A DNA stretch of 21,590 nt from an uncultured Clostridium sp. (GTDB lineage Bacteria; Bacillota; Clostridia; Clostridiales; Clostridiaceae), in contig NZ_CALEVF010000033.1 of the NCBI RefSeq assembly GCF_937920395.1, positions 1-21,590 of the forward strand, written 5' to 3'. The notes below the pieces were generated by a model. That model had not been told where the DNA came from, did no database searches, and saw nothing but the letters and a program-made list of their open reading frames with translations. The position numbers and the translations under genes were made by a program. The number at the start of each line of letters is the position of its first letter. The stretch's first letter is position 1. Positions 1 to 8,992 of the stretch are shown here, piece after piece.

Positions 1-2
1 AA

Positions 3-1355
3 CTTATGGAAATAGGAATGAATGTTACTAGACTTAATTTTTCACATGGTACACATGCTGACCACAAAATAAAAATGGATATTATAAAAGAACTAAGGGA
101 AGAACTTAATAAATCGATAGCGATAATGCTTGATATAAAAGGACCTAAGATTAGAACCCACAATTTTATAGGAGATACTGTTGAACTTGACAAAGGACAA
201 AAATTTGTCTTTAGTTGTGGTAAAGAGATACTTGGTAATAAAGAGAGATGTTCTGTTTCTTATAAAGAACTCTGCCATGACCTTAAAGTAAATGGTAGAC
301 TTCTTGTGGATGATGGTCTTATTGAATTTAAGATTGATTCAATAGAAGGAACTGAAATAAATTGTACAGCATTAAATTCTGGTTTTATAGGAAATCATAA
401 GGGAATAAATGTTCCTAACATATCTATTGGTCTTCCTGCAGTAACTGACAAAGATAAATTAGATTTAATATTTGGATGTGAACAAGGTGTTGATATCGTA
501 GCAGCTTCTTTTATTAGAAAAGCTAGCGATGTAATAGATGTTAGAAATATACTTAATGCAAATGGCGGAGAACATATTCAAATAATATCGAAAATTGAAA
601 CTCAAGAAGGCGTTGACAACATAGATGCTATAATAGAGGCTTCTGATGGTATTATGGTTGCTAGAGGAGATATGGGGGTTGAATTACCTATTGAAAAAGT
701 TCCAATAATTCAAAAAATGATAATACATAAATGTAATAAGTCTGGTAAGCCTGTTATAACTGCAACTCAGATGTTAGATTCTATGATTAGAAATCCAAGA
801 CCTACTAGAGCTGAAGCTTCAGATATAACAAATGCTATTTTCGATGGTACTGATGCAATAATGCTTAGTGGTGAAAGTGCTAATGGAAAATATCCACTTG
901 AAGCTGCTTTAACAATGGCGAAGATTGCAATTGAAGCAGAGTCAAATATTGATTTTAGAGATGCTTTAATTAAGAAAATTTATGAACCTTTAGATAATAT
1001 ATCAGATGCTATAAGTCTTGCTACGTGTACTACAGCAGATAAATTAAATGTATCTGCAATACTAACAGCAACTCAAAGTGGTTATACTGCTAGAATGGTA
1101 TCAAAATATAGACCAAGATGCCCAGTTATTGCTGTAACACCTAGTAAGCAAGTTGCAAGAGGTTTAGCTATTAATTTTGGAGTACAAAGTATACTTTCAA
1201 TTAAGTTAACTTCCACAGATGAATTAATGGCAGATGCAGTAGGAAAATCTTTAGCTGCAGGATATATAAAAAAAGGTGATATTGTCATAATTGCAGCAGG
1301 AATACCTGTTGGTGAGCCTGGTACTACAAATATGATGAAAATACAACAAGTTTAA
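3..1355 (+). CDS. pyk: Pyruvate kinase, 5' end cut by window edge
   Basis: Last enzyme of glycolysis: transfers phosphate from phosphoenolpyruvate to ADP, giving pyruvate and ATP in the cytoplasm. The visible part opens inside the conserved first strand (LMEIGMNVTRLNFSHG), so the ATG at 6 is internal and roughly 20 residues lie upstream of the window. Seen in order: MLDIKGPKIRT, the B domain, the active-site signature IISKIETQEGVDN, the VARGDMGVELP loop, and TATQMLDSMIRNPRPTRAEASD. The C-terminal allosteric domain ends GEPGTTNMMKIQQV. There is no extra PEP-utiliser domain as found in Bacillus, so this is the short (~470 aa) form. In clostridia pyk usually follows pfkA; that gene would lie outside the window (inference). 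A terminator follows about 45 bp downstream. Confidence 0.97.
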   Translation, partial: LMEIGMNVTRLNFSHGTHADHKIKMDIIKELREELNKSIAIMLDIKGPKIRTHNFIGDTVELDKGQKFVFSCGKEILGNKERCSVSYKELCHDLKVNGRLLVDDGLIEFKIDSIEGTEINCTALNSGFIGNHKGINVPNISIGLPAVTDKDKLDLIFGCEQGVDIVAASFIRKASDVIDVRNILNANGGEHIQIISKIETQEGVDNIDAIIEASDGIMVARGDMGVELPIEKVPIIQKMIIHKCNKSGKPVITATQMLDSMIRNPRPTRAEASDITNAIFDGTDAIMLSGESANGKYPLEAALTMAKIAIEAESNIDFRDALIKKIYEPLDNISDAISLATCTTADKLNVSAILTATQSGYTARMVSKYRPRCPVIAVTPSKQVARGLAINFGVQSILSIKLTSTDELMADAVGKSLAAGYIKKGDIVIIAAGIPVGEPGTTNMMKIQQV

Positions 1356-1400
1356 ATACAAAACAGATTAATAGTAATAGTATATTTATTAAATATTTAG

Positions 1401-1428
1401 GGCCTAGCATAATTGCTAGACCTTTTTA
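1401..1428 (+). terminator. Rho-independent terminator of pyk
   Basis: The arms GGCCTAGCA and TGCTAGACC pair over nine positions with one C/A mismatch around a TAAT loop, and are followed directly by a run of five T. It closes the pyk transcript. Confidence 0.85.
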
Positions 1429-1442
1429 TTGTGAGGTATAAT
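1413..1442 (+). promoter_or_regulatory. Possible sigma-A promoter for the HAD gene
   Basis: A perfect TATAAT at 1437-1442 lies 18 bp after TTGCTA (1413-1418), about 39 bp before the next start codon. The -35 is weak and overlaps the pyk terminator stem. Because the genome is AT-rich, chance matches are common. Confidence 0.35.
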
Positions 1443-1480
1443 GTATATATTAAGATGCATATAAAAGGGGTTATAAAAAT

Positions 1481-2083
1481 ATGATTAAAAATATTGTATT
1501 TGATTTAGGAAAGGTATTATTAGATTTTAATCCATTAGTGTATATTCAAAAACTAATTTCTGATAAAGTAAAAGTTCAGGATGTTTATGAAGAAATATTC
1601 ACTAGTAAAGAATGGATTATGCTTGATAGGGGTATAATTACACAGGAAGATGCAGTAAATGATATATGTCATAGAAACGTAGAAAATAGTGAGTTAATAA
1701 AACTTATAATGCACAATTGGTATCAATTACTTACACCGATTGAAGGCACTGTGGAAGTTTTAAAAGAGCTAAAATATAATGGATATAGACTTTATTTCTT
1801 ATCTAATTTTCATTTGCTAGCATACGAAGATGTTACTAAGCGATATGAATTTTTTAAGGATTTTGATGGTGGTATTCTTTCATATAAGGAAAAACTTATA
1901 AAACCTGATAAAGAAATTTATAATAAATTAATAAAAAGATATAAAATTAAGCCAGAAGAATCAATTTTTATAGATGATACAATTGAAAATATTGAAGGTG
2001 CTAGAAAATTGAAATTTAAAGGTATACTTTATATAAATTCGGAAGATTTGAGAAAAAAATTGATAAAATATAATATATTATAG
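1481..2083 (+). CDS. HAD-family phosphatase (YihX-like subfamily IA)
   Basis: Predicted soluble phosphatase of the haloacid dehalogenase superfamily; substrate unknown, probably a small phosphorylated metabolite. All four HAD motifs are visible in 200 residues: nucleophile Asp8 in VFDLGKVLLD, Ser108 in LYFLSN, Lys141 in LIKPDKEIY, and the paired acids Asp165/Asp166 in SIFIDDTIEN. The second aspartate of the usual DxD is replaced by Gly (DLG), as in the YihX-like branch. The helical cap lies at about residues 20-85. The ATG is preceded by AAAAGGGG 10 bases upstream. It is followed 30 bp later by the metallophosphoesterase gene and could be co-transcribed with it. Confidence 0.9.
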   Translation: MIKNIVFDLGKVLLDFNPLVYIQKLISDKVKVQDVYEEIFTSKEWIMLDRGIITQEDAVNDICHRNVENSELIKLIMHNWYQLLTPIEGTVEVLKELKYNGYRLYFLSNFHLLAYEDVTKRYEFFKDFDGGILSYKEKLIKPDKEIYNKLIKRYKIKPEESIFIDDTIENIEGARKLKFKGILYINSEDLRKKLIKYNIL

Positions 2084-2113
2084 TATTTTAAATATAGTAA
2101 CAAGAGGTGTATA

Positions 2114-3304
2114 ATGAATAAATTAATGTTATTAGGTATTGCGCTATTTCTTTTTTTATATGGAGGGATAAATTATTATATAGGGCTAAGGGGATGGCAA
2201 AACTTAGGAAGTCATATTTCATTTTTAAATAACAAGGTATATTGGATAGTAATTGCATTAATCTCATCGGCTTATATCATGAGTATGTTATTGTCTTCTT
2301 ATATACCGTCTGTAGTTTTAAATACGTTAAATATTGTAGGGTCATATTGGATGGCAATAATTTTTTATCTTATTTTAGTATTGCCGATTATTGATCTAAT
2401 AAGATTTTTGAATAGTAAACTCCAATTTATTCCAAGGAATATAAATGAAACTTCTAATTTGTCAATAATAATAGCTATGGTGGTAATTGTGCTTTTAGCC
2501 GGTTTAATGGCATATGGTACTTGGAGTGCTCGAAGCCCAAAAGTAACTAAGTATGATTTGAATGTAAATAAAGCACCTGAGAATTTAAAGTCACTTAAAA
2601 TTATTATGGTTTCTGATATTCATCTTGGATATGAAGTAGATAATAGAAGACTTACCATAATGGTCAATAAAATAAATGAATTGAATCCAGATATTGTGCT
2701 AATACCTGGAGATATAATTGATAGTAGCATTGAACCTTTTGTAAAACAAAATATGAGTGTTAACTTTAAAAGGATTAAAAGCAAGTATGGAGTTTATGCT
2801 TGTCTTGGAAACCATGATGAAATGGGTCGCAAGATTGATGATGTTGTAAAAACTTTTAATGATTCAGGAATAAATGTACTCAGAGATAAAGCAATCTTAA
2901 TAAATAATAGTTTTTATGTTATAGGTCGTGATGATATATCTCAGGAATCTCAGACGAAAGTTAAAAGAAAAGAATTATCAGACATAATAAAAGATTTAGA
3001 TAAATCAAGGCCTCTTATATTAATGGATCATCAGCCAAGAAATTTTGATGATACGCAAAAGCAGGGGATTGATTTACAGGTATCTGGACATACACATCGA
3101 GGACAGTTATTTCCAGCAAATCTTATAACAAATGCAATATTTGAATTAGACTATGGTTATCTTCAAAAAAACAATTCTAACTTTATTGTATCTTCGGGTT
3201 ATGGTACATGGGGTCCTCCAATTAGGATAGGAAGCCGGTCTGAAATAGTTGAAATAAACATTAATTTGTTTGGAAGTGATAAAAATAATAAGGCAAATAG
3301 ATAG
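2114..3304 (+). CDS. Membrane-anchored metallophosphoesterase (YkuE/YaeI type)
   Basis: Calcineurin-like phosphoesterase tethered to the membrane. The first ~135 residues contain about four hydrophobic helices (roughly 5-25, 42-64, 72-96, 116-134). The catalytic domain then carries the full dimetal set: Asp168 and His170 in MVSDIHLG, Asp200 in LIPGDIID, GNHD at 232-235, His306 in LMDHQP, and GHTHRGQ at 325-331. The substrate is not known; relatives in Bacillus and E. coli act on membrane lipids or other phosphoesters. The RBS AGAGGTG lies four bases before the ATG. Its end overlaps the start of the acetyltransferase gene, so the two are probably one transcript. Confidence 0.92.
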   Translation: MNKLMLLGIALFLFLYGGINYYIGLRGWQNLGSHISFLNNKVYWIVIALISSAYIMSMLLSSYIPSVVLNTLNIVGSYWMAIIFYLILVLPIIDLIRFLNSKLQFIPRNINETSNLSIIIAMVVIVLLAGLMAYGTWSARSPKVTKYDLNVNKAPENLKSLKIIMVSDIHLGYEVDNRRLTIMVNKINELNPDIVLIPGDIIDSSIEPFVKQNMSVNFKRIKSKYGVYACLGNHDEMGRKIDDVVKTFNDSGINVLRDKAILINNSFYVIGRDDISQESQTKVKRKELSDIIKDLDKSRPLILMDHQPRNFDDTQKQGIDLQVSGHTHRGQLFPANLITNAIFELDYGYLQKNNSNFIVSSGYGTWGPPIRIGSRSEIVEININLFGSDKNNKANR

Positions 3305-3761
3305 AGATGAGATAAAATTATGTGTACAGGTAATAAGAAAAAGTTTTGAAACGGTAGCTCAAGAATTTAATCTTACAAAAGAGAATTGTATAGGGAATGC
3401 AAGCTTTATGGAAATTGAACAATTATATAAGCAGTATGATGCAGGCCGACTAATGTTTGCGTATCTGGACAATGGTATCATTGTAGGTTATTTTTCACTT
3501 AGCAAGAATAATGGTGGTAGTTTCGAACTGAAGAATCTTGCTGTATTAGTAAAATATCGTCATAAAGGTTATGGTAGGGAAATGATTGCTTTTGCAATGG
3601 ATAAAGTAAGAGAAATGGGAAGTAATAAAATGACTATTGGATTAATTGAAGAAAGTACTAAATTAAGGAATTGGTACAGTAGTTTAGGATTTATACATAC
3701 AGGTACAAGAAAGTATAAACATCTACCTTTCACAGTGGGCTTTATGAAAATGGGATTGTAG
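3270..3761 (+). CDS. GNAT-family N-acetyltransferase
   Basis: Acetyl-CoA dependent N-acetyltransferase; acceptor unknown. Motif A is clear (LAVLVKYRHKGYG, with the RxxGxG pyrophosphate loop at 97-102), followed by the alpha-helix, and a motif-B-like NWYSSLGF typical of GNATs. Only a TTG (3270) or GTG (3276) is available as start, as the protein pattern IIRQIDRDEI needs nearly all of this sequence. The GTG would give MIKIIRQID, a more usual beginning, but no good Shine-Dalgarno precedes either. The gene overlaps the previous one by about 30 bp in another frame, suggesting translational coupling. The next gene is convergent. Confidence 0.85.
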   Translation: MEVIKIIRQIDRDEIKLCVQVIRKSFETVAQEFNLTKENCIGNASFMEIEQLYKQYDAGRLMFAYLDNGIIVGYFSLSKNNGGSFELKNLAVLVKYRHKGYGREMIAFAMDKVREMGSNKMTIGLIEESTKLRNWYSSLGFIHTGTRKYKHLPFTVGFMKMGL

Positions 3762-3833
3762 GTGTTTATAATTCATATACCTAAATCATAAACTTATAAA
3801 ATGTAAGGTTAAATTTATAGTAATAATCTGACT

Positions 3834-4463
3834 TTATACAAATAGTTCATATAGCCCAAGGATTAAAATAATACATATTGAAATTATTTCGGAATATTTT
3901 GATAGTGTATCAGAAATTACCTTTTCACCAATGTAATACCCTATTGGTATAAATATAAGGCTTAAAATCAAAGAGAATATAGATGTCATAAAAATGTTTA
4001 ACCCTGAAATACTTGCTCCTATTCCGAGTCCAATATTATTTAAACAAAGAACAAATCCTAGGATAATAGCTTCTTTAAAGTCTATAGTCTTTGAGTCGTT
4101 TGTATCTATTATTTCTGGGTTTCTAAGTGTGTTTTCATAGTGCTTATACCCTGATGAATCTTTATTAGCTTTTTCTATACTTTTAGTGCTGCCAATATTT
4201 TTCCTAAGCCAATTTACTAATAGAAATATGCCAAATAATATTAATATGCCACTTCCTAGTATATTTGAATATTTCAGTGGCATTAATTGTAAAAGGCTTC
4301 TTCCAAATGACATTGCTAAAAAAGTACCTATACCAGAAATAAAGGATATCATAAAGTTACTTATAAAATTTATTCTAACTTTTTTAGCACCGTAACTCAG
4401 TCCTACAATAAGACCATCACTGCTTGAGGCAATAGCAAAAAAGAAAATCGCTAAAATATTCAT
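3834..4463 (-). CDS. ytaF: Sporulation membrane protein YtaF-like (MntP/YtaF family)
   Basis: Polytopic membrane protein of the family that includes manganese exporter MntP and sporulation protein YtaF. The chain of 209 residues has about six hydrophobic helices in two similar halves: residues 2-25 with SSSDGLIVGLSYG, and 133-155 with LCLNNIGLGIGAS, separated by a polar loop (about 88-128). The polar residues inside the helices (Asp16, Asn142/143) suggest ion handling, but the substrate of YtaF is not established. The start is well supported: GGAGGG lies six bases before the ATG on the minus strand. The gene is convergent with the acetyltransferase and divergent from the deacetylase. It supports a spore-forming host. 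Confidence 0.85.
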   Translation of the reverse strand: MNILAIFFFAIASSSDGLIVGLSYGAKKVRINFISNFMISFISGIGTFLAMSFGRSLLQLMPLKYSNILGSGILILFGIFLLVNWLRKNIGSTKSIEKANKDSSGYKHYENTLRNPEIIDTNDSKTIDFKEAIILGFVLCLNNIGLGIGASISGLNIFMTSIFSLILSLIFIPIGYYIGEKVISDTLSKYSEIISICIILILGLYELFV

Positions 4464-4566
4464 ATAATCCCTCCAAAGTAAAGATATCCTGAGATTATAG
4501 TATTGTATGAATGATTAAAAGGTTACTGAATTTAGATTTAACAAATAAATACATATGGAGGTTTAT

Positions 4567-5433
4567 ATGAAGAAAAAATTATTTTTCATATTTATATTTA
4601 TTTTTATTTTTCTGCTTTGTATCGTTGGATGTTCAAGGGGTAAAACTACTGTAATGAAAAAATCAGTTGTATTTCCTATAGAGACTAAACCTGCTCAATC
4701 ATCTTCAACACCTGATTTTAAAAAAAACACTGATATTAAACCTTATGGTAGGAGTGTTCCAGTTTTAGAATATCATTCTATTTCCTACGTAAAAGGCGAT
4801 CCCATTTGTATGCCTATTAAAAAGTTTAAGGAGCAAATGAAATATCTATATGATAATGGTTATTATACTATAACACTTAGAAATCTATATGATTATCTTA
4901 TGAATAATACTCCAATACCTAGAAAATCCGTAGTGCTTACTTTTGATGACGGGTATGAAGACAATTATACTGCTATGTTACCAGTTCTAAAAAAATATAA
5001 CTTTAAAGCAACAATTTTTGTTATTACCGGGGAAATAGATAAAAGTCATCGTTTTTTACAAACTAAACAACTTCTTGAAATGGAAAAATACGGTATAGAT
5101 ATAGAAAGTCATACCGTAAACCATGATAAATTAGAAAATATTTCTAAGAATAAACAATTAAAAACACTAATTCAATCTAAGCAGTACCTAGAGAAAACAT
5201 TAGATAAACAAATAATTTTCTTCGCATACCCGTATGGTGGGTATAACCAAAAAGCAATTAAATCAGTTCGAGAGACTGGTTATAAAATGGCTTTCACCAC
5301 TAAAAGTGGGTGGTCTTCTAAATATAATGGTATGCTTTCATTGCATAGGGTATGGGTAGGTACATCTGACAGCCTGAAAGTATTTCATAATAAAATATCT
5401 AATCCCAATTACCAATTTTTAAATCTATTATAA
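4567..5433 (+). CDS. Polysaccharide deacetylase lipoprotein
   Basis: Surface-anchored carbohydrate esterase of the NodB (CE4) family, probably acting on cell-wall or spore peptidoglycan or another N-acetylated glycan. I start it at MKKKLFF because GGAGG lies six bases before this ATG; an in-frame ATG 12 bases earlier has no such site. The N-terminus is a lipoprotein signal: KKK, a hydrophobic stretch, then IVGC with lipid-modified Cys22. A polar linker follows. The catalytic domain shows VPVLEYHSIS, TFDDGYEDNY (metal-binding Asp pair near 126-128), the metal-site SHTVNH at about 181-186, and FAYPYGGYN. It is 288 aa long, normal for the group. Confidence 0.92.
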   Translation: MKKKLFFIFIFIFIFLLCIVGCSRGKTTVMKKSVVFPIETKPAQSSSTPDFKKNTDIKPYGRSVPVLEYHSISYVKGDPICMPIKKFKEQMKYLYDNGYYTITLRNLYDYLMNNTPIPRKSVVLTFDDGYEDNYTAMLPVLKKYNFKATIFVITGEIDKSHRFLQTKQLLEMEKYGIDIESHTVNHDKLENISKNKQLKTLIQSKQYLEKTLDKQIIFFAYPYGGYNQKAIKSVRETGYKMAFTTKSGWSSKYNGMLSLHRVWVGTSDSLKVFHNKISNPNYQFLNLL

Positions 5434-5502
5434 GTGACAATCATTATATAAATTTATGGAACATATTAAGAAATAATAAGGATATGTCGCTTCTTTATTT
5501 TT

Positions 5503-5533
5503 GGGACTTAAAATATCTATGTTGGGTATAATA
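5503..5533 (+). repeat. Shared leader element, copy A (before first DUF255 fragment)
   Basis: A promoter-like stretch with TTGGGTATAATA about 33 bp before the start codon. From CTTAAA to ATAATA it matches the copy before the second DUF255 fragment at 24 of 27 positions, and resembles a third copy before hepT. TATAAT at 5528-5533 could be the -10 box; no clear -35 at standard spacing. Confidence 0.6.
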
Positions 5534-5566
5534 TTGTTAATGTATATTTATAGGAGTTGTTAAGTT

Positions 5567-5818
5567 ATGATTAAGCCTGATATTGTTAAATTAAGTAGAA
5601 AACCTAACAGATTAATTAATGAAAAGAGTCCATACCTATTACAACATGCATATACCCCAGTAAATTGGTTTCCATGGAATGAAGAAGCTTTTACAAAAGC
5701 AAAAGAGGATGGCAAACCTATATTCTTAAGTATCGGTTATTCTTGTTGTCATTGGTGTCACGTTCATAAAAGATATTACGCATTAATTCCGCGTTCTAAC
5801 ATTTTATATTTAAAGTAA
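5567..5818 (+). pseudogene. Truncated DUF255/YyaL thioredoxin-like N-terminus, copy 1
   Basis: Only the first ~66 residues of a DUF255 (YyaL, spermatogenesis-associated protein 20-like) protein are present. Seen: [35 protein letters not shown], and the thioredoxin-like [13 protein letters not shown] complete YyaL is around 650-700 residues and continues after CHV with a conserved acidic segment. Here CHV is followed by a foreign tail, HKRYYALIP, then a stop. A second fragment near 17.9 kb ends at the same codon with the same tail. It has a good start (GGAGTT upstream). It may be a dead remnant, the footprint of an element inserted at that codon, or a true small protein of 83 aa. The CxxC is intact. 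Confidence 0.75.
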
Positions 5819-5898
5819 GTAAAAAATATATATATTGTGGAGACTCTTTTTTAAGATGTGGTATACTATAATTAGACATATAAAGGAGCTAAAACAAT

Positions 5899-6213
5899 AT
5901 GGATTTTAGTATAGAAAAGATACAAGAATTAATTAAGAATGATAAAATTCAATGGCGTGGTCATATTCTTATAAGAATGCAATAAAGAAAAATTAAAATT
6001 AAGGAAGTAATTGATTGCATAAATAATGGTGAAATAATAGAATACTATGAAAGTGATTATCCCTTTCCAAGTTGTTTAATTTTAGGATTTACTGATACTC
6101 ATAGTGGAGTTCATGTAGTATGTGCAGTAGGACAAAATTATGTATGGATGATAACAACTTATTATCCTGATAAAGATCAATGGTATAAAGATTTAAAAAC
6201 AAGGAGGCAATAA
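5899..6213 (+). pseudogene. DUF4258 toxin-like gene with one in-frame stop
   Basis: Reading from the ATG at 5899 (AAAGGAGC upstream) gives 28 codons, then TAA at 5983-5985, then 75 more open codons in the same frame to a natural stop at 6211-6213. Around the stop the protein reads GHILIRMQ-stop-RKIKIKEVIDCI, and continues NGEIIEYYESDYPFPSCLILGF, which is the DUF4258 pattern. One C-to-T change in a Gln codon (CAA to TAA) explains the lesion. DUF4258 proteins are usually the toxin-like first gene next to a YgiT-type zinc-finger antitoxin, exactly the arrangement here. As read, the product is a 28-residue peptide, so the toxin is probably inactive unless the stop is suppressed. Confidence 0.82.
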
Positions 6214-6215
6214 GG

Positions 6216-6446
6216 ATGAATTGTATTTTATGTAAATCTAATTTAATTAAAGGTATTGTTAATCATATTGTAGACTTTGATGGACATATAATCATAATTA
6301 AAGGAGTGCCAGCAAATATTTGTAAACAATGTGGTGAGTATTATTTAGAAAATGATGTAGCATTAAAGCTTGAAAAGATAATAGAAGATACAAAAAAAAA
6401 TAAAGCAGAAATATTTGTTATTAATTATTCTGAAATAGCAGCTTAG
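6216..6446 (+). CDS. YgiT-type zinc-finger antitoxin (MqsA N-terminal domain)
   Basis: Small 76-residue protein with two zinc knuckles: CILC at residues 3-6 and CKQC in the ANICKQCGEYYL segment. This is the MqsA/YgiT N-terminal zinc-binding domain; the helix-turn-helix DNA-binding half of full MqsA is absent. The family partners with DUF4258 toxins and neutralises them. Its start lies two bases after the stop of the toxin frame, with AAGGAGG eight bases upstream, so it was the second gene of a two-gene operon. It remains intact although the toxin carries a nonsense codon, which is the expected order of decay. Conserved tail: INYSEIAA. Confidence 0.88.
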   Translation: MNCILCKSNLIKGIVNHIVDFDGHIIIIKGVPANICKQCGEYYLENDVALKLEKIIEDTKKNKAEIFVINYSEIAA

Positions 6447-6517
6447 AAGTTAACTTTTTAGTGATTGGATTGCCTAAATAAAGACATAGAGATTGAAAAT
6501 GAAATAGAAAAAGTTTT

Positions 6518-6563
6518 AACAGCTAATTAAGGTGAAATATTCACTCTGATTAGCTGTTTTAAA
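6518..6563 (+). terminator. Terminator after the toxin-antitoxin pair
   Basis: The arms AACAGCTAAT (6518-6527) and ATTAGCTGTT (6549-6558) pair perfectly over 10 bp. The loop contains a second small hairpin, GTGAA-ATA-TTCAC. A TTTTAAATTTTT stretch follows. Confidence 0.75.
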
Positions 6564-6569
6564 TTTTTA

Positions 6570-7345
6570 TAATTTTATCCTAAAAGTATGTAAATTTATA
6601 CAATGAAAATTTTATATATTAATATAATTAATTTATTATAAGTATCCTCATGATATATAATACTATAATAGGATATAATTTTAGATGAGATATAAATTTT
6701 AAAAGTTAAGGTTGGAGCAGCGACACTTTACTCTGTAAATAAAGAAATTTTAATCTCTTATGGAAATAAAAATAAAATCATTTTATAATTACTATACAAT
6801 TCAAATAAAATATTTTTGATATATATAATAATAGATTTGAAATAGTTTCTCTAGGAGGAGTAAGAATATGGATTATAATGAGCTTTATAATAAATACTTG
6901 AAGCTATTAGAGGAAAATCAGATATTGAGAATAGAAAATATGGATTTCAGAAAACGTTTAGAATTACAAACAAAAGAAATTTGTATGGATAATGAATATA
7001 AAGCTATAGTTGAGATAAAGAATGATATATCAATTCAAAAGTATAAGCTTAGTGAAGTAAGTAATAATAGTTTGCCTCAAGAAAAAGTAGAATTATATAT
7101 GACATTATTTAAAGGTAAAAAAGATGTACATGCTAAACGTTGGCAGAACAAACAAGGCAAAAGTGGATATTCGCCAGTATGTGCAAATCAATGGGTAAAA
7201 GGAATCTGTAATAAACCTCAAATAAAATGTTCAGCATGTAAGAATAGAATATACACCGATTTAGATGCAGATGCTATTAATAGACACCTACGAGGAATAG
7301 AAATTTTAGGTATTTATGCTATGCAAACAGATGAAACTTGCTATT
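6570..7345 (+). repeat. Duplicated TOTE leader and gene start, copy 1
   Basis: About 300 bp of non-coding leader and the first ~470 bp of the primase gene are closely similar to 11660-12386. Conserved leader elements are a TATCCT/AGGATA inverted repeat (6643-6648 and 6670-6675) and GGTTGGAGCAGCGACACTTTA around 6710-6730, which is much richer in G/C than its surroundings. The non-coding part is conserved almost as well as the coding part, so this is recent duplication or a functional leader. Confidence 0.8.
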
Positions 7346-8442
7346 TTCTTGCAATTGATTTTGATGATGATGGGTGGGAAAAAGATATTTGTGTTTTAAG
7401 AGAAATATGTGATGAAAAAAGGATACCTTTTGCAGTTGAACGTTCAAGATCTGGAAATGGAGCACACATATGGTTCTTTTTTATGGAAAGAATAACAGTA
7501 TTAGCTGCTAGAAAGTTTGGAACATCACTTCTAACCTATGCGATGATGCAAAGGCATGAAATCAAATTCAACTCATATGACAGATTATTTCCTAATCAGG
7601 ATACTATGCCAAAAGGCGGACTTGGAAATCCTATAGAATTACCTATGCAGAAAAGTGCTAGAAAAAACAATAATAGTATTTTTATTGATGAGAATTTAGA
7701 ACCTTTTACGGATCAATGGAGTTTTCTAAGTAACATAGGCAAAATAACGAAAGAGGAAATTGATTTTTATACTTCTGAGTTTTGCGTTGGTAATGAACTT
7801 GGTGGTTTAAAAGAAACGGATGAGGAAAGTATAAAGCCTTGGGAAAAAAATAAAGAAAAGTTTAAATTCAGTAAGGCTGATTTCCCAGATATTGTTCAAA
7901 TTACGATAGCCAATATGATTTTCATAAGTAAAGAAGGGTTTTCTAATAAAGCACTAGATTTTATTAAAAGAATGGCAGCATTTAAAAATCCTGAATTTTA
8001 TAAAGCACAGGCTATGAGGTTATCTACATTTGACAAACCAAGAATTATTTCTTTATCAGATGAAACAGTAGAATATTTATGTGTACCAAGAGGTTGCGAG
8101 GATGACCTTTGTAGTTTTTTAACAGAAAATAAAATTGATTTTAGTTGGGAGGATAAAACTTACATAGGTAAACCAATTCGTGTTGAATTTAACGGAAAGC
8201 TTAGGGAAGAACAGATAGTAGCGGTTGATACTATGTTGAAATATGATAATGGAGTATTGTCCGCTACTACTGCATTTGGAAAAACTGTTATTGGAGCAAA
8301 ATTAATAGCTGGAAGGAAAGTAAACACACTTATAATTGTTCATACTCAGCAGTTGTTAGAACAATGGAAGGAAAAGTTAAAACAGTTTCTAATTATAAAT
8401 GAAGTTTTACCTATAGATCATACTAAAAAAAGAGGAAGTTAA
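6868..8442 (+). pseudogene. TOTE-type primase-helicase, N-terminal fragment
   Basis: First piece of a broken conflict-system gene. Order of parts: coiled coil (about 5-35); a Cys cluster including CSACKN (about 110-128); the archaeo-eukaryotic primase domain with FLAIDFDDDGW (metal-binding DxD), SRSGNGAHIWFFF and LGNPIELP; then the start of a superfamily-2 helicase with Walker A in SATTAFGKTVIGA and LIIVHTQQLLEQWK. The frame stops after DHTKKRGS. The sequence that should lead to the Walker B motif resumes in another frame at 8435 (EVKELVKDYGM). Compared with the relatives I remember, about 40 residues are missing here, so an internal deletion shifted the frame. The start has a strong GGAGGAG. 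As read, it would make a primase without a working helicase. Confidence 0.85.
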
Positions 8443-8992
8443 AGAACTAGTAAAGGATTATGGGATGATTATAGTTGATGAATGTCATCATGTTTCAGCT
8501 TTTAGCTTTGAACAGATATTGAAAAATGTAGTAGCTAAATATGTTTATGGATTAACAGCGACCCCAATAAGGAAGGATGGACATCAACCTATAATATTTA
8601 TGCAATGTGGTCCAATTAGATATAAAGTGAACGTGCTAAAGCAAACGGAGAAACTTCCTTTTGAGCACTATGTAATCCCAAGATTTACGTCTTTTAGGAA
8701 ACCAGTTTTACAAGATGAAAAAGAATGGTCAATAACAAAAATTTATTCTGAAATAAGCACAAGTGAAATAAGAAATGCGATGATTATCCAAGACGTTATT
8801 AATTGTGTTAAAGAGGGAAGAAATCCAATAGTATTAACTGAAAGAACAGCACATGTTAAATTATTATCGGATGCTTTAAAAGAAAAAATAGATAATGTTA
8901 TTACATTAACTGGAGGAATGTCAAAAAAGGAAAAAAGATCTCAAATTGAGAAGCTCTTAAGCGTACCGATAGCACACCTTTGGAGACAATAA
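8435..8992 (+). pseudogene. TOTE primase-helicase, helicase middle fragment
   Basis: Continuation of the preceding gene after a frame-shifting deletion. It contains MIIVDECHH (Walker B, DEAH-like), YGLTATPIRKDG (motif III region), and the beginning of the second RecA-like domain (NPIVLTERTAHVKLLSDAL, TLTGGMSKKEKR). The frame then ends AHLWRQ-stop. Helicase motifs V and VI, expected after the GGMSKKEK segment, are missing, consistent with a second internal deletion. An ATG at 8465 could start translation but has no clear ribosome site. Almost certainly not a functional protein alone. Confidence 0.82.

Noticed and set aside
93..278. Minus-strand frame inside pyk
   Set aside because: Lies wholly inside a strongly conserved gene and has no ribosome site or known motif. 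The same applies to minus-strand frames inside the Hsp70, dnaA-like and recombinase genes.
8465..8992. Helicase middle fragment as an independent gene
   Set aside because: No ribosome site at the ATG, and conserved residues continue upstream of it in the same frame to 8435. It is part of the broken TOTE-type gene.
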